From Chloroflexota bacterium (lineage in GTDB: Bacteria > Chloroflexota > Anaerolineae > Promineifilales > Promineifilaceae): 5,721 nt of DNA. Under the pieces are notes generated by a model. The model did no database searches. It had not been told where the DNA came from and saw only the letters and a list, made by a program, of their open reading frames with translations. A program made the translations under genes and the position numbers. The stretch lies in assembly GCA_024278255.1 (NCBI GenBank), contig JAJRTP010000395.1, positions 1-5,721 on the forward strand, written 5' to 3'. Shown here piece by piece: positions 5,235 through 5,721 of this stretch (position 1 is the first letter of the stretch; every line of letters begins with the position of its first letter).

Positions 5235-5721
5235 TCAAGACGGGGAAATGTGGGTGCGGAGAAATATGGAGAGAACGCCGCGGTTTTTCAGCCAGGCGGG
5301 TTGGTAGCGGATGGCGCGGCGCACGGCCGTGCGCGCCTGCTGCTTGTCTCCTTGATTGTATGCCTTAAAGGCCGCAGCCATCGCCGCCTGACTTAAATCC
5401 CGGTTCCGACGCCGGGCCAATATGGTCAGTTCCGGCGTCAAATTGTCATACACAGTTTCCAGATAGTCGAGCGGATCGGCGATTTTGGGCAGGTTTGTCC
5501 AGGCCGCAATGGTGTCAGCCAGCATCTGCCCATCTTCGGCCAGTAAATCGGGGTCCAGGGCGACAGCCTGGGCCAGGTGTTCCTGACCTTCGGCGTAAGC
5601 TCCGGCATGGTAGGCCTGGGCCGCGCCGCGCATATGCGCCCGGCTGTACGCTTTATCGCGCATGGCCTGCCACTCATCCAGCATAGCAAATTTGGTGAAC
5701 AGTTTGTCCAGGACGGCGAAG
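5235..5721 (-). CDS. C-terminal part of a probable GT2 glycosyltransferase with TPR-like tail (partial)
   Basis: Only the last 161 residues are visible; the frame is open to the right edge, and the first residues seen are FAVLDKLFTKFAMLDEWQ. The Met at 5684 is internal, not a start. Two similar helix pairs are present: one containing AAQAYHAGAYAEGQEHLAQA followed by VALDP, and a second containing AAFKAYNQGDKQQARTAVRR followed by AIRYQP. Both have the small-residue and DP/QP spacing of TPR units. Tails of this kind, starting with a VLDKLF-like segment, are common at the C-terminus of long family 2 glycosyltransferases in Chloroflexota and cyanobacteria; this is recalled family knowledge, and the catalytic domain would be outside the window. 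The stop (TGA, 5235-5237) is 114 bp before the next start, so the gene may or may not share a transcript with the four genes downstream. Confidence 0.6.
   Translation of the reverse strand, partial: FAVLDKLFTKFAMLDEWQAMRDKAYSRAHMRGAAQAYHAGAYAEGQEHLAQAVALDPDLLAEDGQMLADTIAAWTNLPKIADPLDYLETVYDNLTPELTILARRRNRDLSQAAMAAAFKAYNQGDKQQARTAVRRAIRYQPAWLKNRGVLSIFLRTHISPS

Larger units (their letters stand above)
1223..5330. repeat. Dispersed palindrome ACGGCCGT (nine copies)
   Basis: Exact copies start at 1223, 1315, 1812, 2645, 2899, 3449, 3852, 4275 and 5323. All lie inside coding sequence. On the coding strand they read as Gly-Arg (1223, 3852, 4275), Arg-Pro (1315, 1812, 2645, 3449) or Thr-Ala-Val (2899, 5323), so all three reading frames are used. 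The core CGGCCG is found about 16 times by hand count, and nine of these are flanked by A and T. Confidence 0.85.

Noticed and set aside
5226..5248. TTTCCC/GGGAAA stem across the stop codon of the partial gene
   Set aside because: Six pairs with an 11-base loop and followed by A-rich sequence, not T, on the minus strand; likely chance.
5235..5684. Complete small TPR protein starting at the Met at 5684
   Set aside because: The frame continues upstream to the window edge with protein-like sequence (FAVLDKLFTKFA) and there is no ribosome binding site before this Met, so it is the tail of a longer protein.

Overview
This window looks like part of a surface-polysaccharide or glycoconjugate biosynthesis locus from an environmental bacterium. 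The moderately high GC content, the protein style (GT4 enzymes, a sulfotransferase-like protein, an asparagine-synthase-like protein, and a TPR-like tail typical of long GT2 proteins) and the short heptamer repeats between genes suggest an Anaerolineae-like member of Chloroflexota. A cyanobacterium-like genome is the alternative. The assignment is an inference: there is no rRNA or marker gene here.

Layout. Nearly everything is on the minus strand, so the genes are read from right to left. At the right edge (5235-5721) is the C-terminal 161 residues of a protein with two TPR-like helical units, probably the tail of a family 2 glycosyltransferase. A 114-bp gap with a 7/8-mer repeat array follows. 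Next come four complete genes: a sulfotransferase-like protein (4365-5120), an asparagine-synthase-like protein (2439-4304), a GT4 glycosyltransferase (1363-2352) and a second GT4 glycosyltransferase (137-1366). The last two overlap by 4 bp (ATGA). At the left edge, a short open frame on the plus strand (1-108) may be the 3' end of a convergent gene.

How the genes may work together. Two GT4 enzymes would add sugars from nucleotide-sugar donors. The sulfotransferase-like enzyme would add sulfate from PAPS. The asparagine-synthase-like enzyme would activate a carboxylate with ATP and join it to ammonia or an amine. Its N-terminal domain has lost the catalytic cysteine (Pro2 replaces it) and the oxyanion-hole asparagine, so it should not release ammonia from glutamine. 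It resembles in this respect the AsnB relatives repurposed for other amide-forming reactions. The product is unknown.

DNA-level structure. The palindrome ACGGCCGT occurs nine times in 5.7 kb, all inside genes and in all three reading frames. A 64-bp nested palindrome lies between two genes. Two families of heptamer arrays sit at gene junctions, and in two cases supply the last codons and the stop codon of a gene. A 17-bp perfect inverted repeat brackets the four complete genes.
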